64,000 bases of DNA from an uncultured Parabacteroides sp. GTDB taxonomy: Bacteria; Bacteroidota; Bacteroidia; Bacteroidales; Tannerellaceae. Within the stretch, counting starts at the first letter, position 1. Each line of letters begins with the position of its first letter. The position numbers and the translations under genes were made by a program. Location of the stretch: assembly GCF_902493135.1 (NCBI RefSeq), contig NZ_CABUOD010000007.1, positions 62,001-126,000 of the forward strand, read 5' to 3'. The notes beneath the pieces are model-generated. The model saw only the letters and a list, made by a program, of their open reading frames with translations. It ran no database searches and was not told the DNA's origin. Shown here piece after piece: positions 9,686-17,557 of this stretch.

Positions 9686-10470
9686 TGACGAGATGGATGG
9701 CAAAGGGGTATCTGTGGCTGCTGTTGGCATTGCTGTATTCCCCGATTCTGATTATTATGATTTTCTCATTCACCGAGGCGAAAGTGCTGGGAAACTGGAC
9801 GGGATTTTCAACCAAACTGTATAGCTCGTTGTTTACGGGGGGCGTGCAGCGTTCGTTGGTAAGTGCGTTGTGGAACACGTTTGCCATTGCGATGATTGCG
9901 GCGACGGTGTCGACTTTCTTGGGCTGCATTGCGGCTATCGGCATTTTCAACCTGCGTTCCGGAACCCGCCGGGTGATGAATTTTGCCAATGCGATCCCGA
10001 TGATGAATGCGGATATCATTACGGGTGTCTCGCTTTTCCTTCTGTTCGTGAGCTTCGGCGTCTCGCAGGGATTTACGACGGTCGTGCTGGCGCATATCAC
10101 GTTTTGTACGCCTTATGTGGTGTTGAGCGTGATGCCGCGTCTGAAAAAGATGAACCAGAATGTCTACGAGGCGGCGCTCGATTTGGGGGCGACTCCTTTC
10201 CAGGCGTTGCGCAAGGTGATCCTGCCGGAGATCCGCCCGGGGATGATCAGCGGCTTCATACTGGCCTTTACGCTTTCGATCGACGACTTTGCCGTTACCA
10301 TCTTTACGATCGGCAACGAAGGGCTGGAAACCCTGTCGACCTTTATTTATGCGGATGCCCGCAAGGGGGGACTGACACCGGAGCTGCGTCCGTTGTCGAC
10401 TATCATCTTCGTGACGGTGCTTGTCCTTTTGATCGTGATTAATAAACGGGCGGAGAAGTCCAAAAGCTAA
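9682..10470 (+). CDS. potC: Spermidine/putrescine ABC transporter permease PotC
   Basis: The 262-residue protein has the six-helix MetI-like permease fold and an EAA loop (YEAALDLGATPFQALRKVIL), followed by the ISGFILAFTLSIDDFAVT stretch typical of PotC. The ATG lies within the stop of potB and is preceded by GGGGGAGG, a strong ribosome site, so translation is coupled. It pairs with PotB as the second half of the channel for putrescine or spermidine. Confidence 0.94.
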   Translation: MMTRWMAKGYLWLLLALLYSPILIIMIFSFTEAKVLGNWTGFSTKLYSSLFTGGVQRSLVSALWNTFAIAMIAATVSTFLGCIAAIGIFNLRSGTRRVMNFANAIPMMNADIITGVSLFLLFVSFGVSQGFTTVVLAHITFCTPYVVLSVMPRLKKMNQNVYEAALDLGATPFQALRKVILPEIRPGMISGFILAFTLSIDDFAVTIFTIGNEGLETLSTFIYADARKGGLTPELRPLSTIIFVTVLVLLIVINKRAEKSKS

Positions 10471-10486
10471 TGGAGAAGAGCGGGAA

Positions 10487-11815
10487 ATGAATAAACTGAT
10501 TGCAATAATAGCCGGCTGCATACTCCTTTTAGGTGCAATGTCCTCGTGCGGACGTACGGACGAGGAGCGCAGCCATATCCTGAAAGTCTACAACTGGGGG
10601 GACTATATCGACGAGGAGGTACTGGCCGAGTTCCCCGCTTGGTACAAGGAACAGACCGGCGAGGATATCCGGATCATCTACCAGGTGTTCGATATCAACG
10701 AAATCATGCTCACCAAGATCGAGCGCGGGCATGAGGATTTCGACCTGATCTGTCCGTCCGAGTATGTCATCGAACGGATGCTGAAGAAGAACCTCCTGCT
10801 CCCGATAGACCGCAATTTCGGCAAGACGCCGGATTACCTGGACAATGTCTCTCCTTATATCCGGGAACAGTTGGACAAGCTGAGCCTGCCGGGCCGGAAA
10901 ACGACCGACTATGTCGTCCCTTATATGTGGGGGACGGCAGGGATCCTGTATAACAAGCAGTTCGTCTCCGAAGATACCGTCGAAAGCTGGGAATGCCTTT
11001 GGGATCCCAAGTTCAGGAACAAGATCTTGATGAAAGACAGCTATCGCGATGCCTATGGTACGGCCATTATCTATGCCCATGCGAAAGAACTGGCTGACGG
11101 CGCTGTGACGGTCGAACAGTTGATGAACGACAATTCACCCGAAGCGATCGCCATGGCCGAGGAATATCTGAAACAGATGAAACCTAACATTGCCGGCTGG
11201 GAAGCCGATTTCGGCAAGGAGATGATGACGAAGGGCAAAGCCTGGCTCAACTTCACCTGGAGCGGTGATGCGGTCTGGGCGATGGACGAAGCGGAAGCTG
11301 TCGGGGTGGAACTGGACTATTATGTCCCCCGCGAAGGCAGCAACATCTGGTACGATGGCTGGGCAATCCCTAAATATGCGCGGAATGTGAAGGCGGCCAG
11401 TTATTTTATGGATTATCTTTGCCGTCCGGACATTGCATTGCGGAATATGGACGCCATCGGTTACGTCAGTGCCATCGCGACTCCCGAAATTATGGAAGCC
11501 AAGATCGATCCGACGATCGGAAAGGTTTCCGACCTGAGTTATTTCTTCGGCCCCGGTGCGGATAGCATCCGGATCAATCCGGTCCAATATCCCGACCGCA
11601 AGGTGGTGGAGCGTTGCGCCATGATCCGCGATTTCGGAGACAGGACGGAACTGGTTCTGGAGATGTGGAGCCGTGTGAAAGGGGATAATCTGAATACCGG
11701 AATCGTCTTGCTGATCTTCGCCGTGTTCGGTGTGTTATTCGTATGGCTGGTCTATCGCAGGATACGTCAATATAAGCAGCGCAAACGTCATCACAGACGT
11801 CGCCGCCGCTGGTAG
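10487..11815 (+). CDS. potD: Polyamine-binding lipoprotein PotD with C-terminal membrane segment
   Basis: This is the substrate-binding component of the importer. The signal peptide ends in AMSSC, so Cys21 is the predicted lipidated residue. The mature part begins with the PotD-like ILKVYNWGDYIDEEVL, and FTWSGDAVWA and the GSNIWYDGWAIP stretch are typical of this binding-protein family. At 442 residues it is about 90 longer than E. coli PotD. The extra C-terminus holds a membrane helix (TGIVLLIFAVFGVLFVWLVY) and a strongly basic tail (QRKRHHRRRRRW), which would add a second inner-membrane anchor. It lies 16 bp after potC. Confidence 0.92.
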   Translation: MNKLIAIIAGCILLLGAMSSCGRTDEERSHILKVYNWGDYIDEEVLAEFPAWYKEQTGEDIRIIYQVFDINEIMLTKIERGHEDFDLICPSEYVIERMLKKNLLLPIDRNFGKTPDYLDNVSPYIREQLDKLSLPGRKTTDYVVPYMWGTAGILYNKQFVSEDTVESWECLWDPKFRNKILMKDSYRDAYGTAIIYAHAKELADGAVTVEQLMNDNSPEAIAMAEEYLKQMKPNIAGWEADFGKEMMTKGKAWLNFTWSGDAVWAMDEAEAVGVELDYYVPREGSNIWYDGWAIPKYARNVKAASYFMDYLCRPDIALRNMDAIGYVSAIATPEIMEAKIDPTIGKVSDLSYFFGPGADSIRINPVQYPDRKVVERCAMIRDFGDRTELVLEMWSRVKGDNLNTGIVLLIFAVFGVLFVWLVYRRIRQYKQRKRHHRRRRRW

Positions 11816-11855
11816 CAAATAAGTTAGAATCGGAATTGTCAATTAAAAGAAGGTC

Positions 11856-12470
11856 ATGGAAGGCATAAAGAATTTGGTTATAGATTTTGGCGGTGTGATC
11901 ATCAACCTCACCCGCAACCGGTGCATCGAGGCGTTCGAGAGCTTGGGCGTTGCGGATATACGCGAGCAGATTGTCAACAACTACCAGCATAAGGATCTCT
12001 TTATGAAGTTGGAACTCGGTTCCATCACGGCAGCCGGGTTCCGCGACGGCATCCGCCATCTGACGCAGCAGCCTTTGACGGACGAGCAGATCGATGCCGC
12101 CTGGATCGCCATGCTCGATGATGTCCCCGATTATAAGCTGGATCTTTTGCTCGACCTCCGCAAACGCTACAATACGATGCTGCTCAGCAATACGAACGAG
12201 ATTCATTGGGACTGGTCGGAAAAGACCTGTTTCTCTTATAAAGGCCGCCATGCTTCCGACTTTTTCAATCATATCTATCTTTCCTACCGCCTCCATCTGC
12301 TGAAACCCGATGCCGGAATTTTCGAATACGTCTTGCAAGACGCCGGCATACGTCCGGAAGAAACTCTTTTCATAGACGATGCCGTCCCCAATTGCCGTAC
12401 GGCGGAATCGCTCGGATTCCATACCTATACGCCGCAACCCCGCGAGGACTGGTCGCACTTGTTCGGATAG
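11856..12470 (+). CDS. HAD-superfamily (subfamily IA) phosphatase
   Basis: The 204-residue cytoplasmic hydrolase shows motif I as VIDFGGVI, motif II as LLSNTNE, the motif III Lys in LLKPDAGIFEYV and motif IV as LFIDDAVPN. The second motif I Asp is replaced by Gly, as in the YihX-like branch of the family, which dephosphorylates small sugar or nucleotide phosphates. AGAAGG lies a few bases before the ATG. It follows potD by 40 bp and may be read through from the pot operon, but no functional link is evident. Confidence 0.85.
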   Translation: MEGIKNLVIDFGGVIINLTRNRCIEAFESLGVADIREQIVNNYQHKDLFMKLELGSITAAGFRDGIRHLTQQPLTDEQIDAAWIAMLDDVPDYKLDLLLDLRKRYNTMLLSNTNEIHWDWSEKTCFSYKGRHASDFFNHIYLSYRLHLLKPDAGIFEYVLQDAGIRPEETLFIDDAVPNCRTAESLGFHTYTPQPREDWSHLFG

Positions 12471-12513
12471 TCCGCCTGTTCCGAAAGTTGTTAATTAACT
12501 CATTTCGGACAAC

Positions 12514-12521
12514 CATATTTG
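12514..12521 (+). promoter_or_regulatory. Possible -7 element (CATATTTG)
   Basis: One mismatch from TAnnTTTG, 48 bp before the lipoprotein start. A small inverted repeat TCCGAAA/TTTCGGA just upstream may end the HAD gene transcript. Confidence 0.3.
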
Positions 12522-12569
12522 CCGTTAGTTGTTTTGATAAGACAAAAAACGAAACAAATAAGGTTCATT

Positions 12570-13532
12570 ATGAATAGGTCTATTATAACGATGTTTATCG
12601 CTGCTGCCCTGTTGGGCAGTTGTTCCAATGATGACGATGACAAGACGGGCAACGACGGCCGGCAATTGGTTTCGCCGGAAATGGCCGATATGGCTGTCTC
12701 GTCGACTACCGCTTTTACGGGGGCATTGATGGTGCTTCCTTGTATGGCGGATACGTCCCTCTATTATGGCAATTATAATAAGAATGGAGAGCTAAGCCCC
12801 GTACATGGCTACTATACGGTCGGCAGCGGTTCGATTGCCGCCAGTCCGATTCCGGTCCGTCTTCCGGTTGGCGATTACAACTTCCTGTATTGGGGGATAC
12901 TGAAGAATAGCCAGGCGGATTCGACTTATGATGCGGTTGCCATTCTTGAACCCCCTTTGCGGACGGGAACCAACCTGGCGGAACTGTCTTACTCGTTGCG
13001 GTTGGAAAACTATTCGGATACGACGTATTATCCCGTTTTCGACTTTGTCTATGCCGTACAGCCGGTCCGTGTCGGCATCGACAAGATGAAAGCGACCTTG
13101 CAACGGGCCGTCACCGGCTTGAAAATAACGATCGTCGATCACGACGGATCGACGATGGATTCCAGTATCGCCAATGCACGCATCCTGGTGAGCGGCATTG
13201 CCGGCAAACTGAACTATTACACGGCGGAACCTTCGGATTTCACAAAAACCGTAGCTTTCCCGCTCACCATGTCGAAAGACAGCCTTTCCCTTTCGGCCAA
13301 TTCTACGGTGATGATGTTCCCTTCCGGCCCGTCTCCTGATTTGACAATCGTCCTGTATCTGAAAAGCGGCCAACAGAAGAGATTCGGCAAGCCCCTTGCC
13401 GGTCCGCTGACAGCCGGAAACCGTCTGACCCTGGATGTCTCGTTAGGCGACCTGTATGTCGAGGAAGGTTCATCCGACGGCTTTGAAGTCAAAGAGTGGA
13501 ACGAAAAGACCGAGTCGATCGACTTTCCGTAA
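12570..13532 (+). CDS. Surface lipoprotein, possibly FimB/Mfa2-like
   Basis: Using ATG 12570 (AATAAGG a few bases upstream) gives a 320-residue protein. Its signal peptide ends LLGSC, and the Cys is followed by SNDDDD, an acidic stretch of the kind that directs Bacteroidetes lipoproteins to the cell surface. The body is beta-rich with two repeated-looking halves, and the C-terminus reads EVKEWNEKTESIDF, resembling the Trp-containing end strand of FimB/Mfa2 fimbrial anchor or fimbrillin-like proteins. An upstream in-frame ATG at 12519 would place residues before the signal peptide and is less likely. The family call is tentative. Its stop directly abuts the end of the convergent transporter gene. 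Confidence 0.6.
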   Translation: MNRSIITMFIAAALLGSCSNDDDDKTGNDGRQLVSPEMADMAVSSTTAFTGALMVLPCMADTSLYYGNYNKNGELSPVHGYYTVGSGSIAASPIPVRLPVGDYNFLYWGILKNSQADSTYDAVAILEPPLRTGTNLAELSYSLRLENYSDTTYYPVFDFVYAVQPVRVGIDKMKATLQRAVTGLKITIVDHDGSTMDSSIANARILVSGIAGKLNYYTAEPSDFTKTVAFPLTMSKDSLSLSANSTVMMFPSGPSPDLTIVLYLKSGQQKRFGKPLAGPLTAGNRLTLDVSLGDLYVEEGSSDGFEVKEWNEKTESIDFP

Positions 13533-14219
13533 CTAAATATCCTTTACTTTCAATATATTGTATGATGTTCCCACGTCATACACATCGTTCCCGTCCACCT
13601 TCTTGATGTATTTGACTACTCGGATGGTGACGGGAAGGATGATTACCTCATAAAGGGATTTCAGTACCGCTTGTGTCCCGATCATGATAAAGAGTTCGCG
13701 AACCGGGATCAGCCCTGCGAAAGCGATCGGAAAGAAGATCATCGAATCGGCGCTCTCGCCAACGAGGGTAGAGGCGATGGCGCGCAGCGAAAAATTCTTT
13801 CCGCCGGAGGCGATCTTCATCTTGCTCATCACATAGGCATTCAGGAACGAACCGACCAGAAAAGCGATCAGGCTCGCTATGGCAATGCGCGGCGCCATCC
13901 CGAAAACAAAGTTAAACCCCTCTTCGCCTTCCCAGAATGGAGCGGCCGGCAGCATCACCGCCAGTTGGGCAAATCCGATTACCAGGAAATTCGAAGCGAA
14001 CCCGCTCCAGATAATCAGGCGTGCTTTCTTGAATCCCCATACTTCGGCGATACAGTCATTGATAATGTAGGAGATCGGGAAAACAATCAGTCCGGCGGTG
14101 GCGGTAATGCCGAATACCTGGATGACTTTGGTTTCTAACAGGTTGGAAGCAACCAGACAGATGTTGAACAGGATGCCCAGCAGCATAAACGGTACGGTCA
14201 CAGTAGATGTCTTCTGCAT
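13533..14219 (-). CDS. yhhQ: Queuosine precursor transporter (YhhQ/COG1738 family)
   Basis: The 228-residue protein has about six membrane helices and the family's conserved blocks: SYIINDCIAEVWGFKKAR near residue 50, the long FLVGSFLNAYVMSKMK region, and STLVGESADSMIFFPIAF. The family imports queuosine precursors (preQ0/preQ1 or queuine) for tRNA modification. A preQ1-I-like aptamer lies immediately upstream of the start codon and independently supports this substrate class. The gene is convergent with the lipoprotein gene and divergent from the structured RNA at 14347. Confidence 0.93.
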   Translation of the reverse strand: MQKTSTVTVPFMLLGILFNICLVASNLLETKVIQVFGITATAGLIVFPISYIINDCIAEVWGFKKARLIIWSGFASNFLVIGFAQLAVMLPAAPFWEGEEGFNFVFGMAPRIAIASLIAFLVGSFLNAYVMSKMKIASGGKNFSLRAIASTLVGESADSMIFFPIAFAGLIPVRELFIMIGTQAVLKSLYEVIILPVTIRVVKYIKKVDGNDVYDVGTSYNILKVKDI

Positions 14220-14223
14220 ATTT

Positions 14224-14254
14224 CTTGTTTTTAACGAGGTTTAGCAAGCACTCG
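14224..14254 (-). promoter_or_regulatory. PreQ1-I-like riboswitch
   Basis: Read on the minus strand, CGAG (14254-14251) pairs with CTCG (14238-14235) to close a loop TGCTTGCTAAAC. This loop matches the classic preQ1-I loop TTCTAGCTACAC at 9 of 12 positions. The 3' tail TTAAAAACAAG supplies the A-rich strand. Its CAAG (14227-14224) pairs with the loop CTTG (14248-14245), forming the H-type pseudoknot; the classic pair differs in sequence, so this is compensatory. The tail ends 4 nt before the ATG, so ligand binding should block ribosome access to yhhQ. Confidence 0.85.
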
Positions 14255-14292
14255 GTGAATGATGTAAAGGAACGTTTTTAATATTCCGGACG

Positions 14293-14300
14293 CAAAGATA
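14293..14300 (-). promoter_or_regulatory. Promoter -7 element for yhhQ
   Basis: CAAAGATA on the plus strand is TATCTTTG on the minus strand, an exact TAnnTTTG box about 75 bp before the yhhQ start. Transcription from here would include the whole riboswitch. Confidence 0.65.
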
Positions 14301-14312
14301 GCGATATTTTTA

Positions 14313-14342
14313 TTTGTTTATCTGCGAAAAGATGTATATTTG
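14313..14342 (+). promoter_or_regulatory. Promoter for structured RNA (TTTG-N18-TATATTTG)
   Basis: TTTG at 14313-14316 and TATATTTG at 14335-14342 make a near-consensus Bacteroidetes promoter. The expected start, about 14347, coincides with the first base of the long helix of the RNA. Confidence 0.7.
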
Positions 14343-14346
14343 CAGC

Positions 14347-14485
14347 ACTCAACATAATTCCCAGAAGCAGTGAACCTGCTTCTGCATGGATGCAGGCATT
14401 TTTATGCCTGTCTCTATCCCCATAGGCGGTTCCGTACCCCCGTGGGGAGCATTAATGTGCCTCCAGCTTCTGGGAAGTGTTGAGT
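14347..14485 (+). ncRNA. Structured noncoding RNA or long 5' leader, family unassigned
   Basis: The 5' ACTCAACA (14347-14354) pairs perfectly with TGTTGAGT (14478-14485). TTCCCAGAAGC (14358-14368) then pairs perfectly with GCTTCTGGGAA (14466-14476). Inside is a hairpin CAGGCAT/ATGCCTG (14393-14410) and smaller helices. CAGAAGCAG (14362-14370) can instead pair locally with CTGCTTCTG (14376-14384), which excludes the long helix, so two folds compete. There is no open frame. It could be a stand-alone RNA (a 6S-type or Bacteroidales-specific motif) or the leader of the 133-residue gene at 14541. I cannot assign a family without a covariance search. Confidence 0.7.
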
Positions 14486-14540
14486 AACGGGAAAGGCGGG
14501 ACCGTTCTATTTTCGCCCCACTTTTAATACCTTATTTATT

Positions 14541-14942
14541 ATGGAAGCAGCAAACACCTTGACACTTCCGAAAGAAGCAGTCCAAGAAATCTTTTTCAGG
14601 GAAGAAGCCAGCCGTATCCGGAAAGCGTTTGCCAACAAAAGCGATGAAGAAGATCTGGATTATCTCCTTCACCAGTTACGATGCATAAAAAGCCTGATGG
14701 TGCAACTGGAATTGCCTTGGGATCGCCTGATCACTGTCCTTTTCAGATGTTTCGCTTATTACATGCGGCAACCGAATGTGGAGAACACCCGTAAAACCTA
14801 CCAACTGGCTACCCAGCTGATGGATTGCATCGTCTTCATGTCCCGGAACGGAAGGGTGATGAATGCATTAGTCGAGTTCTTTGATCACCAGATCGACGAT
14901 TTGGGCAATTTGTTGGAGGAGGAGGCCGAAACGCAGCCTTAA
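14541..14942 (+). CDS. Hypothetical protein, 133 residues
   Basis: This is a small acidic, mostly helical cytoplasmic protein with no signal peptide or membrane segment. I do not recognise a family. It starts 55 bp after the closing helix of the structured RNA, with no clear ribosome site (TTATTTATT before the ATG), and no other promoter is visible. The RNA may therefore be its leader. Codon use looks like the neighbours and the reading frame is uninterrupted, so it is probably a real gene. Confidence 0.7.
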   Translation: MEAANTLTLPKEAVQEIFFREEASRIRKAFANKSDEEDLDYLLHQLRCIKSLMVQLELPWDRLITVLFRCFAYYMRQPNVENTRKTYQLATQLMDCIVFMSRNGRVMNALVEFFDHQIDDLGNLLEEEAETQP

Positions 14943-15031
14943 AACCGCGAGAAAGCACATATGCGAAATCGCCATTCCTCTGTCACTCTATCACACTTTG
15001 TCTTATAGGCGTTGATATACTTGCTGCGCAA

Positions 15032-15064
15032 GGAGTGATACATGCCGGATTTATGTATCACTCC
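15032..15064 (+). other. Perfect 12-bp inverted repeat (hairpin)
   Basis: GGAGTGATACAT (15032-15043) and ATGTATCACTCC (15053-15064) form a perfect 12-bp stem with a 9-nt loop. There is no T-run, so it is not a typical terminator. It lies in the 264-bp gap after the 133-residue gene, which otherwise holds only the tandem array at 15118. Confidence 0.6.
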
Positions 15065-15117
15065 TGTATCACACGCCCGATTGGAATTTTACAAAGGATT
15101 AGATGCTATGGTTCCGG

Positions 15118-15197
15118 ACATCCGGGTGTAGCCGTTTCGAACATCCGGGTGTCCGGAGCGTAACACCCGGGTGTAGAAAGCCGGAAGATGGGGGTGT
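15118..15197. repeat. Tandem array, four 22-23 bp units with palindromic core
   Basis: ACATCCGGGTGT (15118-15129 and 15141-15152), ACACCCGGGTGT (15163-15174, a perfect palindrome) and a decayed AGATGGGGGTGT (15186-15197) recur at 23, 22 and 23 bp. The array lies just beyond the 3' end of the DUF2490-type gene. Confidence 0.75.
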
Positions 15198-15206
15198 TGC
15201 GGACTA

Positions 15207-15857
15207 TTAGAACCGATGCGAATAGGTAAGGCCGATACCGTGGCGGTAGTTGATCGGGTCGTACACGTTGAAGGTATGGTAGCGGTAATAGAGCTGGATG
15301 CAGTTTCGGCTATCCACCCTGTAATCGCAGCCGGCGGAATAACGGATTTTGTCGGCACGCATCTTCCCGTTGTAGCCTGCGTTGTTAAAAGGCTCGACAT
15401 AGAGGAAAGGTTCGAACCCCGAAGAGGCGATCCGGCAGGAGAGGGTGAACATGCTGCGGAGGTAGAGGGTCGGATGCAGGCAATTTTTCTTGTACGTGCT
15501 CTGGAAACGCTCCCGGACCGCAATTTTAAATGCCCCGAACCGGTGGGAACCGGCGGCGTACAGGTAATAGCGGTTGCGCACTTCCTCCGATGCCTTGTAG
15601 CGGACTAACGACATATAGCCGGCTCCCGCCCGTAAGTTCGGCAAGATGCGATAGTTGATCTCTCCGGTGGTAAGGAACCATCCGGCTTCCCTGAAGTCGT
15701 CGCGCGGGCGGATATCTTCTTCCAGGACGAAGGAGAAGCGTTTGTATATTTTCCCGGACAGGCTGACTTTCAATGCGACTCCCGTACCTTCCATCGCCGG
15801 GAGCGGAGGGCACAGGAATAGAAATAAGAAGGAAAAACAACAGATCGTTACTTTCAT
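15207..15857 (-). CDS. DUF2490-type outer-membrane protein
   Basis: The 216-residue protein has an N-terminal signal peptide and then amphipathic beta-strands with many Tyr and Arg residues, ending HGIGLTYSHRF with the terminal Phe typical of outer-membrane barrels. The internal pattern of ERFQSTYKK, FEPFLYVEPF and YYRYHTFNVYDP matches the DUF2490 family, whose function is unknown. A -7 box (TACTTTTG) lies 28 bp upstream. The array at 15118 follows its stop and may act at the 3' end of its transcript. Confidence 0.8.
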   Translation of the reverse strand: MKVTICCFSFLFLFLCPPLPAMEGTGVALKVSLSGKIYKRFSFVLEEDIRPRDDFREAGWFLTTGEINYRILPNLRAGAGYMSLVRYKASEEVRNRYYLYAAGSHRFGAFKIAVRERFQSTYKKNCLHPTLYLRSMFTLSCRIASSGFEPFLYVEPFNNAGYNGKMRADKIRYSAGCDYRVDSRNCIQLYYRYHTFNVYDPINYRHGIGLTYSHRF

Positions 15858-15884
15858 GGCGGAATATGGCGTTTGTTATCTGGG

Positions 15885-15892
15885 CAAAAGTA
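15885..15892 (-). promoter_or_regulatory. Promoter -7 element (TACTTTTG, minus strand)
   Basis: Plus-strand CAAAAGTA is an exact inverse TAnnTTTG box, 28 bp before the DUF2490 gene start. Confidence 0.55.
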
Positions 15893-15944
15893 TAAAAAAA
15901 TGAAGTCCCTTCCGCATACATGCCTGATAATTCCGGCTTATAAT

Positions 15945-17486
15945 TTAGTAGATGTTGGCCATGCTTACCAGCGGCTCGTACAGTTTCTCTATATCCTGCG
16001 CATCCAGTTCGATCGTGAGTTGGTCGCCGGGGAGGATGGTTTGTCCGGCGGGAGAGATGTCTTTGCGGTCGCGGTGGATATTCAGGATGACACAGTGGTT
16101 GGGGAGTTCGAGCGTGTCGACCTCTTTCCTGTCGAAATAGGCTCCGGCCATCACTTCGACGTTCAGTGTCAGCCGCTTTTGCTCCCGGAAGAACGGCTTG
16201 TTGATCATCTCTTCATAAAACATCACGTTGAACGGCTTGATCTCCAGCAACTCCGTGAAGTAGTAGGTGAGTCCGCCCACCACGATGGAGGGATAGAAGA
16301 TCTCGAAATGCCCGGTGATCTCCGTGATCAGGATGATGGCTGTGATAGGCGTGCGGACGACGGCAATCAGGAAGGCGGCCATCCCGATCAGCATGATATA
16401 GCTCACGCTTTCCATCCCGATGATCCCGTGTTGCACCAGGAGAAGGGCGTATAGCTTGCCGATCAGCCCGCCTGTTACCAAAGTCGGGATAAAGCTGCCC
16501 CCCGGCAGCCCGGAGGAGAACGAAAAGACCGTGAAGACCATGTGCAGGAGCATCATTCCGGCAATCCAATAGATGTTGCTGTTACCGCCTTCCGCCTGCT
16601 GCATCAGGAACTGTTCGCCTCCGCCTGTCAGGTCGGTGATCGTCAAGGAGATGGCATAGGCCATAGCCATGAGGCCCAGAAGCTTGATGTATTCCGGTTG
16701 GCGGATAGCCGGGTACATCCGTTTGGCGTAAAGCATCAGGAGGGAATAGAATTTGCCGAAGACCGAAACGATGACGGCAAACAGGAGGTACAGCTTGATG
16801 TGCAGCCCCAGCGTGATGTCGGGCACGATGGCCTGTATGTCATGGTACGGATTGATCGGGAAGATCGTGCTGGCGATCGCGCCGGCGACGACGCCTGCCA
16901 GGATGGTCGTAATGGCTGTTTTCGGAGCGTCGAAGCGTTCGATCGATTCGATCACCAGCGTGGCCGCGGCGAGTGGCGCGGTAAAGGCTGCCGCCAGTCC
17001 GGCGCCTGCACCTGCCGAGAGGAGCTGCTTGCGTTCGCCGCTCAGGATATGCCCCCATTTGCCGACCAGGTCGCCTATGTAGGAACCCATCTGTACGGAA
17101 GGCCCTTCGCGTCCCATCGAAAGGCCGCTGCTGAGCGTCAGGACGCCTCCGGCAAATTTGGCTAAAAGCTGGCGGAAGGAATGTTCGTATTCGATACGTC
17201 CGTTGATCGCGCCCCGGGTCTGCGAAATGCCTCCGCCTCCGATGTAAGGCCACCGCCTGACCATCCAGGCGACGAGGCAGAGGACGCCCCACAGGGCAAG
17301 GAATAAGGCGATATGCTCATACCAGGGGGGCGAAGACCGGAAGAAGCTCTTCCGCATATTGAAGAAAAGTTGCAGCAGATAGTGGTAAGGAACCGCCACC
17401 AGCCCGGTCAGCAGCCCCACGATCAGGCTCACGAAATAGAGCCTGGCATCTACCAGCTTCAGCTTTACTATCCGATTCATCTTCAT
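15945..17486 (-). CDS. ClC-family chloride channel or H+/Cl- exchanger with RCK-C domain
   Basis: The 513-residue membrane protein has the ClC pore motifs: MGREGPSVQMG with the gating Glu, and GLPGGSFIPTLVTGG. The first selectivity loop, usually GSGIP, reads GGGGISQ, so the central Ser is absent. About 80 C-terminal residues (from KEVDTLELPNHCVIL to the end) look like a TrkA-C/RCK-C regulatory domain rather than the CBS pair common in eukaryotes. The gating Glu favours a proton-coupled exchanger, but this cannot be settled by sequence alone. It is a single gene with 87 bp before the next start and no clear promoter. Confidence 0.93.
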   Translation of the reverse strand: MKMNRIVKLKLVDARLYFVSLIVGLLTGLVAVPYHYLLQLFFNMRKSFFRSSPPWYEHIALFLALWGVLCLVAWMVRRWPYIGGGGISQTRGAINGRIEYEHSFRQLLAKFAGGVLTLSSGLSMGREGPSVQMGSYIGDLVGKWGHILSGERKQLLSAGAGAGLAAAFTAPLAAATLVIESIERFDAPKTAITTILAGVVAGAIASTIFPINPYHDIQAIVPDITLGLHIKLYLLFAVIVSVFGKFYSLLMLYAKRMYPAIRQPEYIKLLGLMAMAYAISLTITDLTGGGEQFLMQQAEGGNSNIYWIAGMMLLHMVFTVFSFSSGLPGGSFIPTLVTGGLIGKLYALLLVQHGIIGMESVSYIMLIGMAAFLIAVVRTPITAIILITEITGHFEIFYPSIVVGGLTYYFTELLEIKPFNVMFYEEMINKPFFREQKRLTLNVEVMAGAYFDRKEVDTLELPNHCVILNIHRDRKDISPAGQTILPGDQLTIELDAQDIEKLYEPLVSMANIY

Positions 17487-17517
17487 CTCCCCTTAAACAG
17501 GAAGCGAAGCCCCTTAG

Positions 17518-17557
17518 TTTAATTTTTAATTCTTAATTCTTAATTTTTAATTTTAAA
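17518..17557. repeat. AT-rich dispersed repeat (TTAATTTTTAATTCTTAATT type)
   Basis: About 40 bp of repeated TTAATTCT/TTAATTTT blocks overlap the stop of the following minus-strand gene. The reverse complement of the block at 20427-20466 is nearly the same, and related stretches lie at 51106 and inside gnd. Confidence 0.6.

Noticed and set aside
14939..15043. 34-residue minus-strand frame (starting MYHSLRSKYINAYK)
   Set aside because: It reads like a protein tail, but it is short, lacks a ribosome site and starts in the 12-bp hairpin. It may be a gene remnant, but I cannot support it.
15118..15197. Possible CRISPR array or attachment site
   Set aside because: Repeats and gaps are too short, units decay and no integrase is near.
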